From Streptomyces albus subsp. albus (GTDB taxonomy: Bacteria; Actinomycetota; Actinomycetes; Streptomycetales; Streptomycetaceae), in contig NZ_JODR01000004.1 of the NCBI RefSeq assembly GCF_000725885.1, positions 62,001 through 126,000 of the forward strand: a stretch of DNA of 64,000 nucleotides, read 5' to 3'. Both the position numbers and the translations under genes were made by a program. Below, piece by piece: positions 52,605-60,332 of this stretch (position 1 is its first letter; each line of letters opens with the position of its first letter). Under the pieces are notes generated by a model that ran no database searches, was not told where the DNA came from, and saw only the letters and a program-made list of their open reading frames with translations.

Positions 52605-53380
52605 GCGAAGGCCCGGACGGTGAGGCCGGCCGCGGTCAGCTCCTCGCGGACGCGGCGGGCGAGCTGGGCGGCGGCGGGGGTGTCGCCGTGGACGCACAGC
52701 GAGCGGGCCCCGGACGGCAGCACGCTGCCGTCGGCGGCGACGATCTCCCCGCTGCGCGCGAGCCGCACCGCCCGTTCGATGACCTGCTCGGGCTCGTGGA
52801 GCACGGCACCGGCCTCGGTGCGCGGCACCAGGGTGCCGTCGGGGCGGTAGGCGCGGTCGGCGAACGCCTCCTCCACGGTGGGCAGTCCGGCCTCGGCCGC
52901 GGCGGCCAGCAGCCGGGAGCCGGGCAGGCCGAGCACGGGCAGCGGCCCGCCCTCACCGGTCGCCGCGCCGGACAGCCGTACGCCCTCGACGACGGCGGCG
53001 GCCTGCTCGGCGTCGCGGACGGCGCGGTTGTAGAGCGCACCGTGCGGCTTGACGTAGGCGACGGCGGCTCCGGCGGCGCGGGCGAACACCTCCAGCGCGC
53101 CGATCTGGTAGGCCACTTCGGCGGCCAGTTCCGCGGCGGGCACGTCCATGGCGCGGCGGCCGAAACCGGCCAGGTCGCGGTAGGACACCTGGGCCCCGAT
53201 ACGGACGCCCCGCGCGGCGGCGAGCTCGCAGACGCGGCGCATGGTGGCGGGGTCGCCGGCGTGGAAGCCGCAGGCGACGTTGGCGCTGGTGACGGAGGCC
53301 AGCAGCGCGTCGTCGTCGGTGAGCTGCCAGCGGCCGAAGCCCTCGCCGAGGTCGGCGTTAAGGTCGATCATCCGGTCCAT
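52601..53380 (-). CDS. pxpA: 5-oxoprolinase subunit A (LamB/YcsF family)
   Basis: A 259-residue TIM-barrel LamB/YcsF protein with IDLNADLGEGFG at the N-terminus, SANVACGFHAGDPATM (about 39-54), GAQVSYRDLAGFGRR, VKPHGALYN and LCVHGDTPAA. It is the catalytic-fold subunit of bacterial 5-oxoprolinase. The ATG at 53380 (MDRMIDLN) is preferred over 53371 because the promoter -10 TACGTT ends 8 nt before it, giving a leaderless mRNA; neither site has a good SD. First gene of pxpABC. Confidence 0.92.
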   Translation of the reverse strand: MDRMIDLNADLGEGFGRWQLTDDDALLASVTSANVACGFHAGDPATMRRVCELAAARGVRIGAQVSYRDLAGFGRRAMDVPAAELAAEVAYQIGALEVFARAAGAAVAYVKPHGALYNRAVRDAEQAAAVVEGVRLSGAATGEGGPLPVLGLPGSRLLAAAAEAGLPTVEEAFADRAYRPDGTLVPRTEAGAVLHEPEQVIERAVRLARSGEIVAADGSVLPSGARSLCVHGDTPAAAQLARRVREELTAAGLTVRAFA

Positions 53381-53387
53381 CGGCAGC

Positions 53388-53417
53388 AACGTAAGCGATT
53401 GTTGAACAATCCGGCAA
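53388..53417 (-). promoter_or_regulatory. pxp promoter with GntR-type operator in the spacer
   Basis: Minus strand: -35 TTGCCG (53417-53412), 18-bp spacer, -10 TACGTT (53393-53388), 7 nt, ATG. The spacer holds the 15-bp perfect palindrome GATTGTT-G-AACAATC (plus-strand reading, 53397-53411). Same architecture as the promoter at 54579-54608. Confidence 0.75.
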
Positions 53418-53623
53418 GAGGGCCCGGCGACCGGTCCCCCGGACGCCACCGGCCCCGGAACCGCCGGAACGGCCGCCGCGTCCTCCGGGACCGGCCCGGA
53501 CGCTCACAGCCGGGACCGGCCGGGACGCATACGGCCGGTACCGCACGGGACACGTACGGGCCGGAACGGCCGCAGCGCGTTCCGGGACCGGCCAGGGCAC
53601 GTACGCACCACAGGGAGACCACC

Positions 53624-54340
53624 ATGACCGCCGTCCCGGCCGCGGACCTGTCCGCCGCACTGTCGGACCTCGCCGCCGACCGGGCGCTGCTGGGCCGCAC
53701 CAGCACGGCCGAGCGCGTGGCCGCCGTCCTGCGCGAGCGGATCGCCCAGGGCTCGTTCCCGCCCGGCACCCGCCTCTCGGAGGGACGCATCTGCACCGCG
53801 CTGGGCGTCTCGCGCAACACACTGCGCGAGGCGTTCCGCCTGCTGACGCACGAGCGGCTGCTCGTCCACCGGCTCAACCGGGGCACGTTCGTGCGCGTAC
53901 TGACCGCCGCGGACATCGTGGACATATACCGCGTGCGGCGCCTGGTCGAGTGCGCGGCGCTGCGCGGTCTGGGCGAGCCGCCCTACGCGGTCGCCGAAGT
54001 ACGGGCGGCGGTGACGGCGGGCGAGCGGGCCGCCGCCGAGGGCCGGTGGCACACGTGCTCGACCGCCAACATCCGCTTCCACCAGGCGCTGGCCGCACTG
54101 GCGGGCAGCGCGCGCACCGACGAGATGATGCGCGGCGTACTGGCCGAACTGCGACTGGCCTTCCACATCATGAAGGACCCGCGCCGCTTCCACGACCCGT
54201 ACCTGTCCCGCAACCAGGCCATCACCGACGCCCTGGAGGCGGGTGACGCGGCACGGGCCGAGCGCCTGCTGGCGGCCTACCTGGACGACTCCCTGCGGCA
54301 ACTCCTGGCCGCGTACCCGCGGGAGGCGTCACAGGAGTAG
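53624..54340 (+). CDS. GntR/FCD-family regulator of the pyroglutamate genes
   Basis: A 238-residue GntR regulator: winged HTH (about 25-92, SEGRICTALGVSRNTLREAF as recognition region) and an FCD ligand domain with IRFHQALAALAGS (about 147) and HIMKDPRRFHDPYL, whose His/Asp residues usually hold a metal-bound carboxylate ligand. It lies between the divergent pxpABC operon and the DUF969/DUF979/pcp operon, whose promoters share its likely operator. Pyroglutamate is the obvious candidate inducer (inference). CAGGGAG upstream of the ATG. Confidence 0.87.
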   Translation: MTAVPAADLSAALSDLAADRALLGRTSTAERVAAVLRERIAQGSFPPGTRLSEGRICTALGVSRNTLREAFRLLTHERLLVHRLNRGTFVRVLTAADIVDIYRVRRLVECAALRGLGEPPYAVAEVRAAVTAGERAAAEGRWHTCSTANIRFHQALAALAGSARTDEMMRGVLAELRLAFHIMKDPRRFHDPYLSRNQAITDALEAGDAARAERLLAAYLDDSLRQLLAAYPREASQE

Positions 54341-54378
54341 GGCCGCCTGCGGTGGGGGCGGGGCGCCCCCGGGCGGGT

Positions 54379-54471
54379 GCTCGCGAGGTGCGGCTTGCGG
54401 GGCGCGGCTTACGGGGTGTGACTTACGGGCTGCGGCTCGCGAGGTGTGACTTACGGACTGCGGCTCGCGGG
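54379..54471 (+). repeat. About 30-bp degenerate tandem repeats
   Basis: Units of the form CTGCGGCTCGCGAGGTGTGACTTACGG recur three to four times with variants (GCTTGCGG, GCTTACGG) between the GntR gene and the DUF969 promoter. No ORF is supported in this 333-base gap. Confidence 0.6.
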
Positions 54472-54578
54472 CGGCTTGTCGCGCGGCTCCCCGCGCGCTC
54501 GCAGTGCCGGCGAGTTCCGGGGGATGTGCGGGGTGTGACTCCCGGCCGACCCGGAGGGCGAAGTGACATGCCTCACTC

Positions 54579-54608
54579 TTGTCGGATCGTTCAACAATCC
54601 TCTAGCCT
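54579..54608 (+). promoter_or_regulatory. DUF969-operon promoter with GntR-type operator in the spacer
   Basis: -35 TTGTCG (54579-54584), 18-bp spacer, -10 TAGCCT (54603-54608). The spacer carries GGATCGTT-C-AACAATCC (54584-54600), an 8-bp inverted repeat with one mismatch that is nearly identical to the pxp operator. Confidence 0.7.
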
Positions 54609-54673
54609 CCCGTGGAATTCGCTTCATACACATCCGCTACGCGGAAAGTCGCTCCATGGAAGGCGGAGGCGAC

Positions 54674-55447
54674 ATGATCGTTCTGCTCGGCGTCCTCGTG
54701 GTGGTCCTCGGCTTCGCGACGCGCCGCAACCCCCTGCTCGTCGTCGGCGTGGCCGGGATCGTCACCGGACTGCTGGGCAAGCTCTCTCCCGTCGAGATCC
54801 TCCGGACCTTCGGGGAGAGCTTCGCGTCCAGCCGTTCGGTGACCATCTTCGCCATCACCCTGCCGGTGATCGGCCTGCTGGAGCGCAACGGACTCCAGCA
54901 GCAGGCCCGCACCCTCATCGGCAAACTGGGCACCAAGCTCACCACCGGCCGCTTCCTGACCCTCTACCTCCTGCTGCGGCAGCTCACCGCCGCCGTCGGC
55001 CTCCAGACCATCGGCGGCCCCGCGCAGAGCGTCCGTCCGATGATCGCGCCGATGGCCGAGGCCGCCGCCGAACGCCGCTTCGGCCACCTGCCCGCGGTCA
55101 CCGGGAACGGCGGGCGGCTCCCGGAGAAGGTCCGGGAAAAGGTCCGCTCCCACGCGGCCGGCACCGACACGGTGGGCCTCTTCTTCGGCGAGGACTGCTT
55201 CCTGGCCATCGGCTCCATCCTGCTGATCACCGGCCTGGTCAACAGCACCTACCACACCCACCTGGAACCGCTCCACCTCGCGCTGTGGGCGATACCCAGC
55301 GCCGTGTGCGCCTTCTTCGTGCACGGCGGACGACTGCTGCGGCTCGACCGGAAGCTGGAACGCGAACTGGTCACCGCGAACGCCGAGATGACCGTGGCCC
55401 GCGAGGACGCGCAGCGCGGCACCCAGGAAGGCGAGGCCACCAAGTGA
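54674..55447 (+). CDS. DUF969 membrane protein
   Basis: A 257-residue membrane protein of the DUF969 family. Hydrophobic segments at about 2-18, 20-40, 60-78, 100-118, 166-186 and 194-212; LLLRQLTAAVGLQTIGGPAQSVRPMIAPMAEA is the conserved core. The N-terminus MIVLLGVLVVVLGF is preceded by GGCGGAGGCG. It is co-encoded with DUF979 (GTGA overlap) and pyroglutamyl peptidase, a conserved neighbourhood in Firmicutes and actinomycetes. The pair looks like a two-component permease; pyroglutamate or pyroglutamyl-peptide transport is inferred from context. Confidence 0.87.
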   Translation: MIVLLGVLVVVLGFATRRNPLLVVGVAGIVTGLLGKLSPVEILRTFGESFASSRSVTIFAITLPVIGLLERNGLQQQARTLIGKLGTKLTTGRFLTLYLLLRQLTAAVGLQTIGGPAQSVRPMIAPMAEAAAERRFGHLPAVTGNGGRLPEKVREKVRSHAAGTDTVGLFFGEDCFLAIGSILLITGLVNSTYHTHLEPLHLALWAIPSAVCAFFVHGGRLLRLDRKLERELVTANAEMTVAREDAQRGTQEGEATK

Positions 55448-56412
55448 TCAAGTCCGAGTGGTTCTTCTGGCTGGTCGGCGCCGTCTTCCTCGTCATGGCG
55501 GTGCAGATGCTCTTCGACCGCACCAACCCCAAGCGGCACGGCACCGCCGCCTTCTGGGGCCTGCTGGGCGCCTGCTTCTTCTACAGCACCTGGGTCAACG
55601 AGAAGTCGCTGCCCGCCGAGCCGCTGGGTATCGCCGTCCTCGTCCTCATCTGCATCGGCGGCTTCAACCTCACCGGCAAGGGCAAGCCCGAGACCACCAG
55701 CGAGGAGGAACGCGCGGGGCTCGCCGCCCGGTTCGGCGGCAAACTGTTCATCCCCGCGCTGACGATCCCGCTGGTCGCGATGGTCTGCGCCGTCCTGGTC
55801 GCCAAGTGGAAGATCGGCGGCACCCCGATCCTGGAGAAGGGCAGCGAGACCATCCTCGGGCTCGGCCTGGGCGCCATCGTCGCCCTGGGTGTGGGCATGT
55901 GGGTGCTGCGCGAGCGCCGGGTGAGCGTCCCGCTGCACGCCGGACGCGGACTGCTGGAGTCGATGGGCTGGGCCCTGCTGCTGCCGCAGCTGCTGGCCGT
56001 CCTGGGCGCCATCTTCCAGGCCGCCGGCGTCGGCGACCAGGTCCGCAAGCTCACCGAGTCGATACTGCCCGACGGGCAGAAGCTGGCGGCCGTCGCCCTC
56101 TACTGCGCGGGCATGTTCGTCTTCACCGTCATCATGGGCAACGCCTTCGCCGCGTTCCCCGTCATGACCGCCGCCGTCGGCTGGCCCGTACTGATCGAGC
56201 AGATGAACGGCGACCCCGCCGCCGTCCTCGCGGTTGGCATGCTCGCCGGATTCTGCGGCACCCTGTGCACGCCCATGGCGGCCAACTTCAACATCGTCCC
56301 GGCCGCGCTGCTGGAGTTGAAGGACCAGTACGGGCCGATCAAGGCGCAGGCACCCACCGCCGTGGCACTGCTGGGCTGCAACATCGCCATCATCTACTTC
56401 TTCGCCTTCTAG
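55444..56412 (+). CDS. DUF979 membrane protein
   Basis: A 322-residue membrane protein of the DUF979 family with about nine hydrophobic segments (7-22, 37-52, 59-72, 97-117, 136-156, 175-200, 220-240, 255-285, 300-320). [20 protein letters not shown] and the [26 protein letters not shown] region are conserved. The latter resembles re-entrant substrate loops of DctM/IT-superfamily transporters (structural inference). GTG start overlaps the DUF969 stop; the next gene, pcp, follows by 13 nt. Confidence 0.87.
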   Translation: MIKSEWFFWLVGAVFLVMAVQMLFDRTNPKRHGTAAFWGLLGACFFYSTWVNEKSLPAEPLGIAVLVLICIGGFNLTGKGKPETTSEEERAGLAARFGGKLFIPALTIPLVAMVCAVLVAKWKIGGTPILEKGSETILGLGLGAIVALGVGMWVLRERRVSVPLHAGRGLLESMGWALLLPQLLAVLGAIFQAAGVGDQVRKLTESILPDGQKLAAVALYCAGMFVFTVIMGNAFAAFPVMTAAVGWPVLIEQMNGDPAAVLAVGMLAGFCGTLCTPMAANFNIVPAALLELKDQYGPIKAQAPTAVALLGCNIAIIYFFAF

Positions 56413-56425
56413 GACCGTCCGCCTC

Positions 56426-57118
56426 ATGACTGTGCCCACCCAGCCCACCCCCACCGCATCCCCCGTGAAAGTGCTGGTCACCGGCTTCGCCCCGTTCGGC
56501 GGCGAGCAGACCAACCCCTCCTGGGAGGCCGCAGGGCAGCTGGCCGCCCACCCGCCCGCCGGCCTCGACGTGCAGGCCGTCCGGCTGAGCTGCGTCTTCG
56601 GCACCGCACTCGACGAACTGCGCACCGCCGTCGAAGCCGCCGGCCCCGCCCTGCGGCTGGTGGTCTGCCTCGGCCAGGCCGGCGGACGCCCCGACCTGAC
56701 CGTCGAACGCGTCGCCGTCAACGTCGACGACGCCCGCATCCCCGACAACGCCGGCCGGCAGCCCGTGGACGAACCCGTCGTGCCCGGCGGCCCCGCCGCC
56801 TACTTCAGCACCCTGCCCATCAAGGCGTGCGTCGCCGCCGCCCGCGAGGCCGGCATCCCCGCCTCCGTCTCCCAGACGGCCGGCACCTTCGTGTGCAACC
56901 ACGTCTTCTACGGGCTCGCGCACCTGCTCGCCACCGAACGGCCCGACCTACGGGGCGGCTTCGTCCACGTCCCCTACACCCCGCAGCAGGCCGCCGCCCA
57001 GCGCCCCGTGCCGCCGTCCCTCTCGGTGACCGACGCCGTCACCGGCCTGGCCGCCATCCTCACCACGGCCGCGCACACCACCACCGACATCCGCGAAACG
57101 GGAGGGGCGACCCATTGA
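56426..57118 (+). CDS. pcp: Pyroglutamyl-peptidase I
   Basis: A 230-residue cysteine peptidase (family C15) that removes N-terminal pyroglutamate. The catalytic triad is visible: Glu94 in [13 protein letters not shown], Cys157 in [12 protein letters not shown] and His181 in [25 protein letters not shown] (20-35) forms the substrate pocket. It is encoded after the putative permease and opposite the 5-oxoprolinase operon, so pyroglutamate released from peptides can flow to glutamate. The stop overlaps the TTG start of the DUF2891 gene. Confidence 0.95.
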   Translation: MTVPTQPTPTASPVKVLVTGFAPFGGEQTNPSWEAAGQLAAHPPAGLDVQAVRLSCVFGTALDELRTAVEAAGPALRLVVCLGQAGGRPDLTVERVAVNVDDARIPDNAGRQPVDEPVVPGGPAAYFSTLPIKACVAAAREAGIPASVSQTAGTFVCNHVFYGLAHLLATERPDLRGGFVHVPYTPQQAAAQRPVPPSLSVTDAVTGLAAILTTAAHTTTDIRETGGATH

Positions 57119-58647
57119 TCCCCGCACTTGAGGAGCGTGCCGCGCACTTCGCCGAGGTCGCCCTGGCCAACGTCACCCGCGAATACCCCAACGCCCCCGC
57201 CCACCTTCTGGCCGGGCCCGACGAACTGGTGCCCCCGCGCACCCTCCACCCCGTCTTCTACGGCGCCTACGACTGGCACTCCTCCGTCCACATGCACTGG
57301 CTGCTGCTGCGGCTGCTGCGGCGGGGGGAGGGGGTGAGTGGCGTGGGTGGTTTGGGTGGCGCTGTTGGTGCTGGTGGGGCTGACGGTGCTGTTGGTGTTG
57401 GCAGTACCGATGGTGCGAGTGGTGCTGGTAGTGCTGGTGGTGCCCTCGTGGGGGGCGGCGCCCTCGCGGAGGGGGCGGATGGCGGGGCGGCCGTTGGCGG
57501 GTCGGCCGATGGCGGGGCCACCGTTGGCGGGACGACCGATGGCGGGACGGCCGTTGGCGGGGCAGCCATTGGTGGCCCGGCGGTCGCCTGGGACGGTGCC
57601 GAAGGGTGGCGTGGGGCTGTCGTGCGGGCGATGGACGCCCATCTGACGCCGGACGCGCTTGCCGTCGAAACCGCGTATCTGCGCGCGCACCCGTCTTTCG
57701 AACGGCCCTACGGATGGGCCTGGCTGCTGGCGCTCACAAGCGAGAGCACTGCTCTCGCGGAGAGCGGTGCTTTCGGGGAGAGCAGTGCTCTTACGGAGAG
57801 CGGTGCTCTTACGGAGAGCGGTGCTCTCGGGAACGGGGGCACGAGCGGCGGCGAGAGCGGTGCTCACAGGGGGAGCGCTGCTCTTGGCGGAGGCGCCGCG
57901 AGCGGTGCTCACAAGGAGAGCGGTGCTCTTGACGGGGGCTGCGAGAGCAGTGCTCTCACAGGCAGCAGCGTGACCCGCGGCGAGAGCAGTGCTCCGTTCT
58001 CGGTGCGGCGCTCCGCCCAGCAGTGGAGGGCCGCCCTCGCACCGGCGGCCGACGCCGTGGCCGACCTGCTGCTGGCCTGGCTGCCGAAGGCGACCTACCC
58101 CGTACGGCACGGCACCCACGCCAACAGCGCGTTCGCACTCGGCCTGGTGCTCGACAGCGCCCAACGCGCGGGCCAGCAGCGTTTGGTGGCGCCCGTGGCG
58201 GAGAAGATCCGCGCGTGGTACGTACCCGACCACGGTGCGGCCACCCGCTGGGAGCCGTCGGGGCAGGACTTCCTCTCTCCCCTGCTGTGCGAGGCGGACG
58301 CCGTGCGCCGGGTGTTGCCGCAGGATGAGTTCGCGGCCTGGCTGGGCGTTTTCCTGCCGGAGCTGGCCGAGGCGGACGGAGCGTCGTTCCTGCCCCCGCC
58401 GCGTGTTTCGGACGCGGCGGACCCGCAGATCGGCCATCTGCTGGGCCTCTGCCTCAGCCGGGCCGCCGCGCTGCGCGGCATCGCCGGGGCGCTGCCGGAC
58501 GGCGATCCGCGTACGGCCACCCTCACCGCCGCGGCCGAGGCCAATCTGGCGGCGGCCCTTCCCGCCACCACTTCGGGCGACTTCACCACCGATCACTGGC
58601 TGGCGACGTTCGCCACGCTCGCCCTGGGCGAGACCGTGGCCGACTGA
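57115..58647 (+). CDS. DUF2891 protein with two low-complexity inserts
   Basis: A 510-residue protein; DUF2891 members are usually about 340. Conserved parts are the N-terminus ([23 protein letters not shown], about 43-65) and C-terminal blocks ([61 protein letters not shown]). Insert 1 (about 70-160) is Gly/Ala/Thr-rich; insert 2 (about 206-295) is built of ESGALT-type units. DUF2891 looks like an alpha-helical barrel with conserved His/Trp/Glu, function unknown. TTG start at 57115 overlaps the pcp stop (TTGA), with GGAGGGG 8 bases upstream. Context suggests a role in pyroglutamate use. Confidence 0.82.
   Translation: MIPALEERAAHFAEVALANVTREYPNAPAHLLAGPDELVPPRTLHPVFYGAYDWHSSVHMHWLLLRLLRRGEGVSGVGGLGGAVGAGGADGAVGVGSTDGASGAGSAGGALVGGGALAEGADGGAAVGGSADGGATVGGTTDGGTAVGGAAIGGPAVAWDGAEGWRGAVVRAMDAHLTPDALAVETAYLRAHPSFERPYGWAWLLALTSESTALAESGAFGESSALTESGALTESGALGNGGTSGGESGAHRGSAALGGGAASGAHKESGALDGGCESSALTGSSVTRGESSAPFSVRRSAQQWRAALAPAADAVADLLLAWLPKATYPVRHGTHANSAFALGLVLDSAQRAGQQRLVAPVAEKIRAWYVPDHGAATRWEPSGQDFLSPLLCEADAVRRVLPQDEFAAWLGVFLPELAEADGASFLPPPRVSDAADPQIGHLLGLCLSRAAALRGIAGALPDGDPRTATLTAAAEANLAAALPATTSGDFTTDHWLATFATLALGETVAD
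57344..57590 (+). repeat. In-frame GGYG-type minisatellite in the DUF2891 gene (insert 1)
   Basis: Degenerate GTT/GCT GGT GGN units followed by GATGGCGGGGCGGCCGTTGGCGGG-type 30-mers (57478-57570, at least three), encoding [22 protein letters not shown] repeats. It interrupts the conserved DUF2891 domain. Confidence 0.7.
57730..57990 (+). repeat. In-frame 18-bp minisatellite in the DUF2891 gene (insert 2)
   Basis: 18-bp units such as GAGAGCGGTGCTCTTACG (57798, 57816) with variants GAGAGCAGTGCTCT and GAGAGCACTGCTCT, encoding E-S-[GAST]-A-L-x repeats. Each unit contains the inverted repeat AGAGC..GCTCT. Confidence 0.75.
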
Positions 58648-58697
58648 GGCGGAGCGCCTGTGGAGGGCGGCCACCAATGCGCCCACCGCAGGCTCTG

Positions 58698-59720
58698 TCA
58701 CGGCAGCAGTGGCCGCACCTCCTGTGCGGCGAAGCGGACGAACCCCTCCGGGTCGGGTTCGTCCGCGGTCGGCTGGAGGACGACGGTGCCGGCACCGGCC
58801 TCGGCCGCGCGCACCACGGCCTCGGCGACGGCTGCCGCATCGCCGGCCACGCCCGGGCCGGTGACCGGGTCGAGGCCCTGGCGGGCACGTTCGGCGCGGA
58901 GCCGTTCGGCGGCGCCGGGGCCGGTGGCGGTGTTCAGGTAGTGGACGACCTCGTGCGGGCCGGTACGTCCGGCCGTTCTGCGTCCCTCGTCGACCAGGTG
59001 CCGGGCGTGCCGGATGCCCTCCACGGACGTCGAGGCGTCCAGCACGGTACCGTCCGCGGCCTCACCGCTCAGCCGCAGCGAACGCGGACCGCGCGCGCCG
59101 GCGAGCACCGCCGCGTCACGGTAGGCGAGGGGCACGGCGGACGACGGTCCGGTACCGCCCGTCCCCGGGAAGGGCCCCGCCCCCGCCGCGGGGTCCGCCT
59201 TCGCTGAGGGGTCCGGTCCTGCGGAGGAGTGGTCCGGTCCTGCGGTCGTGGACTGCTGCGCGGCGGCGCCCTGCGGTGGCCAGTCGAGGGCCACGTCGTC
59301 CAGCGTGACGTACCGGCTCTTGGTCGTGACCCGTTCGCCGCGCAGCAACGCCCTCATAACGGTGAGGTGTTCGCGCAGCAGTGTGACGGGCGAGTCGACG
59401 CGGGCGCCGACCTGCCCCATCCACTCCTGCACCCCGTGGCCGAGTCCGACGGCGAAGCGGCCGGGGAAGAGACGGCGCAGGGTGGCGGTTTCCATCGTCG
59501 TCAGCGCGATGTTGCGCAGCGGTACGGGCAGCAGGCCGATGCCCACCCGGAGCCGTTCGGTCCAGGCGAGCGCGGCGGCGGCGCTGGCGATGCCGCTCTC
59601 GAGGAAGCAGTCCTCCCACAGCCACAGTTCGTCCAGTCCCGCTTCGTCGGCGGTGCGGGCGAGGCCCCGCAGCCGTTCGGGCGGAAGCTGCGGACGGAAG
59701 ACAACACCAAGAGACGTCAT
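58698..59720 (-). CDS. LLM-class flavin/F420-dependent oxidoreductase
   Basis: A 340-residue luciferase-like protein: LDELWLWEDCFLESGIASAAAALAWTERLRVGIGLLPVPLRNIALTTMETATLRRLFPGRFAVGLGHGVQEWMGQVGARVDSP fits the LLM barrel, with GHGV at the cofactor site. A low-complexity insert of about 45 residues (about 155-200) lies after LDWPPQG. C-terminal EAGAGTVVLQPTADEPDPEGFVRF. Substrate unknown; convergent with the DUF2891 gene. ATG start at 59720. Confidence 0.85.
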   Translation of the reverse strand: MTSLGVVFRPQLPPERLRGLARTADEAGLDELWLWEDCFLESGIASAAAALAWTERLRVGIGLLPVPLRNIALTTMETATLRRLFPGRFAVGLGHGVQEWMGQVGARVDSPVTLLREHLTVMRALLRGERVTTKSRYVTLDDVALDWPPQGAAAQQSTTAGPDHSSAGPDPSAKADPAAGAGPFPGTGGTGPSSAVPLAYRDAAVLAGARGPRSLRLSGEAADGTVLDASTSVEGIRHARHLVDEGRRTAGRTGPHEVVHYLNTATGPGAAERLRAERARQGLDPVTGPGVAGDAAAVAEAVVRAAEAGAGTVVLQPTADEPDPEGFVRFAAQEVRPLLP

Positions 59721-60026
59721 GGGCCGTTCCTACCCCGCGCCCCGGCCCCGGGCAACGGCATTGCAGCCGCTGGCGGTTGGCGGCCGGCGGCCCGTCGTCC
59801 AGAGTTCACCGTCCGCGCAGTTCACCGGCCACGGCCCATCACGCCTGGTGCACAGCCCACAGCCCCGCCGGGCGCCGTCGCTCAGCCCGCCGGGCGCCGG
59901 CGTGGGTGCCGCCGTGGGCACCGCCCACCGGCCGCGCCCTCCGGGGGCCCAGCTCTTCGTCCCGGTGCGCGCACCGCCGGGCCGTTCGGGCCGTTCGGGC
60001 AGTTCGGGCCGTCAGCCGGTAATTCG
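59721..60026. other. Intergenic region, nothing recognised
   Basis: GC-rich, no supported ORF. GTTCGGGCCGTTCGGGCAGTTCGGGCC repeats of a 10-bp unit occur at about 59984-60010 near the end of the ferredoxin gene. Confidence 0.4.
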
Positions 60027-60260
60027 CTAGTCCTCCGGTGGGAACACCGCCTCCCCCGTCCCCGCGAGGGTGATGGTGATGGCCTCGACGGGGCAGCCCT
60101 CAGCTGCGGCCAGCACCTCCTCGGACGGTTCGCGGTCCGGGGCGACGGGGTGGGACTGGCGGGCGGCATCCAGACGGAACTCCTTCGGTGCACCGCCCAC
60201 ACACATCCCCGACCCTATGCACAGGTCCCGGTCCACCTCGATGTGCCAGCGGTCGGCCAT
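60027..60260 (-). CDS. [3Fe-4S]/[4Fe-4S] ferredoxin, P450-type
   Basis: A 77-residue single-cluster ferredoxin: CIGSGMCVGGAPKEF gives CX5C (about 14-20) and CPVEAI provides the last Cys-Pro (about 56). This CX5C...CP spacing is that of actinobacterial 3Fe-4S ferredoxins that usually feed cytochrome P450s. No P450 is in the window; it follows the aldehyde dehydrogenase by 72 nt, a pair known from mycobacterial sterol-linked loci. ATG at 60260 with GGGAGCGCCC upstream. Confidence 0.9.
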   Translation of the reverse strand: MADRWHIEVDRDLCIGSGMCVGGAPKEFRLDAARQSHPVAPDREPSEEVLAAAEGCPVEAITITLAGTGEAVFPPED

Positions 60261-60332
60261 GGGCGCTCCCTTCTGCGTCGGTCCCCGTCTGCTCCATCCC
60301 TGCCCGCATCGCTCCCTGTCTGCGGCCGTCGC

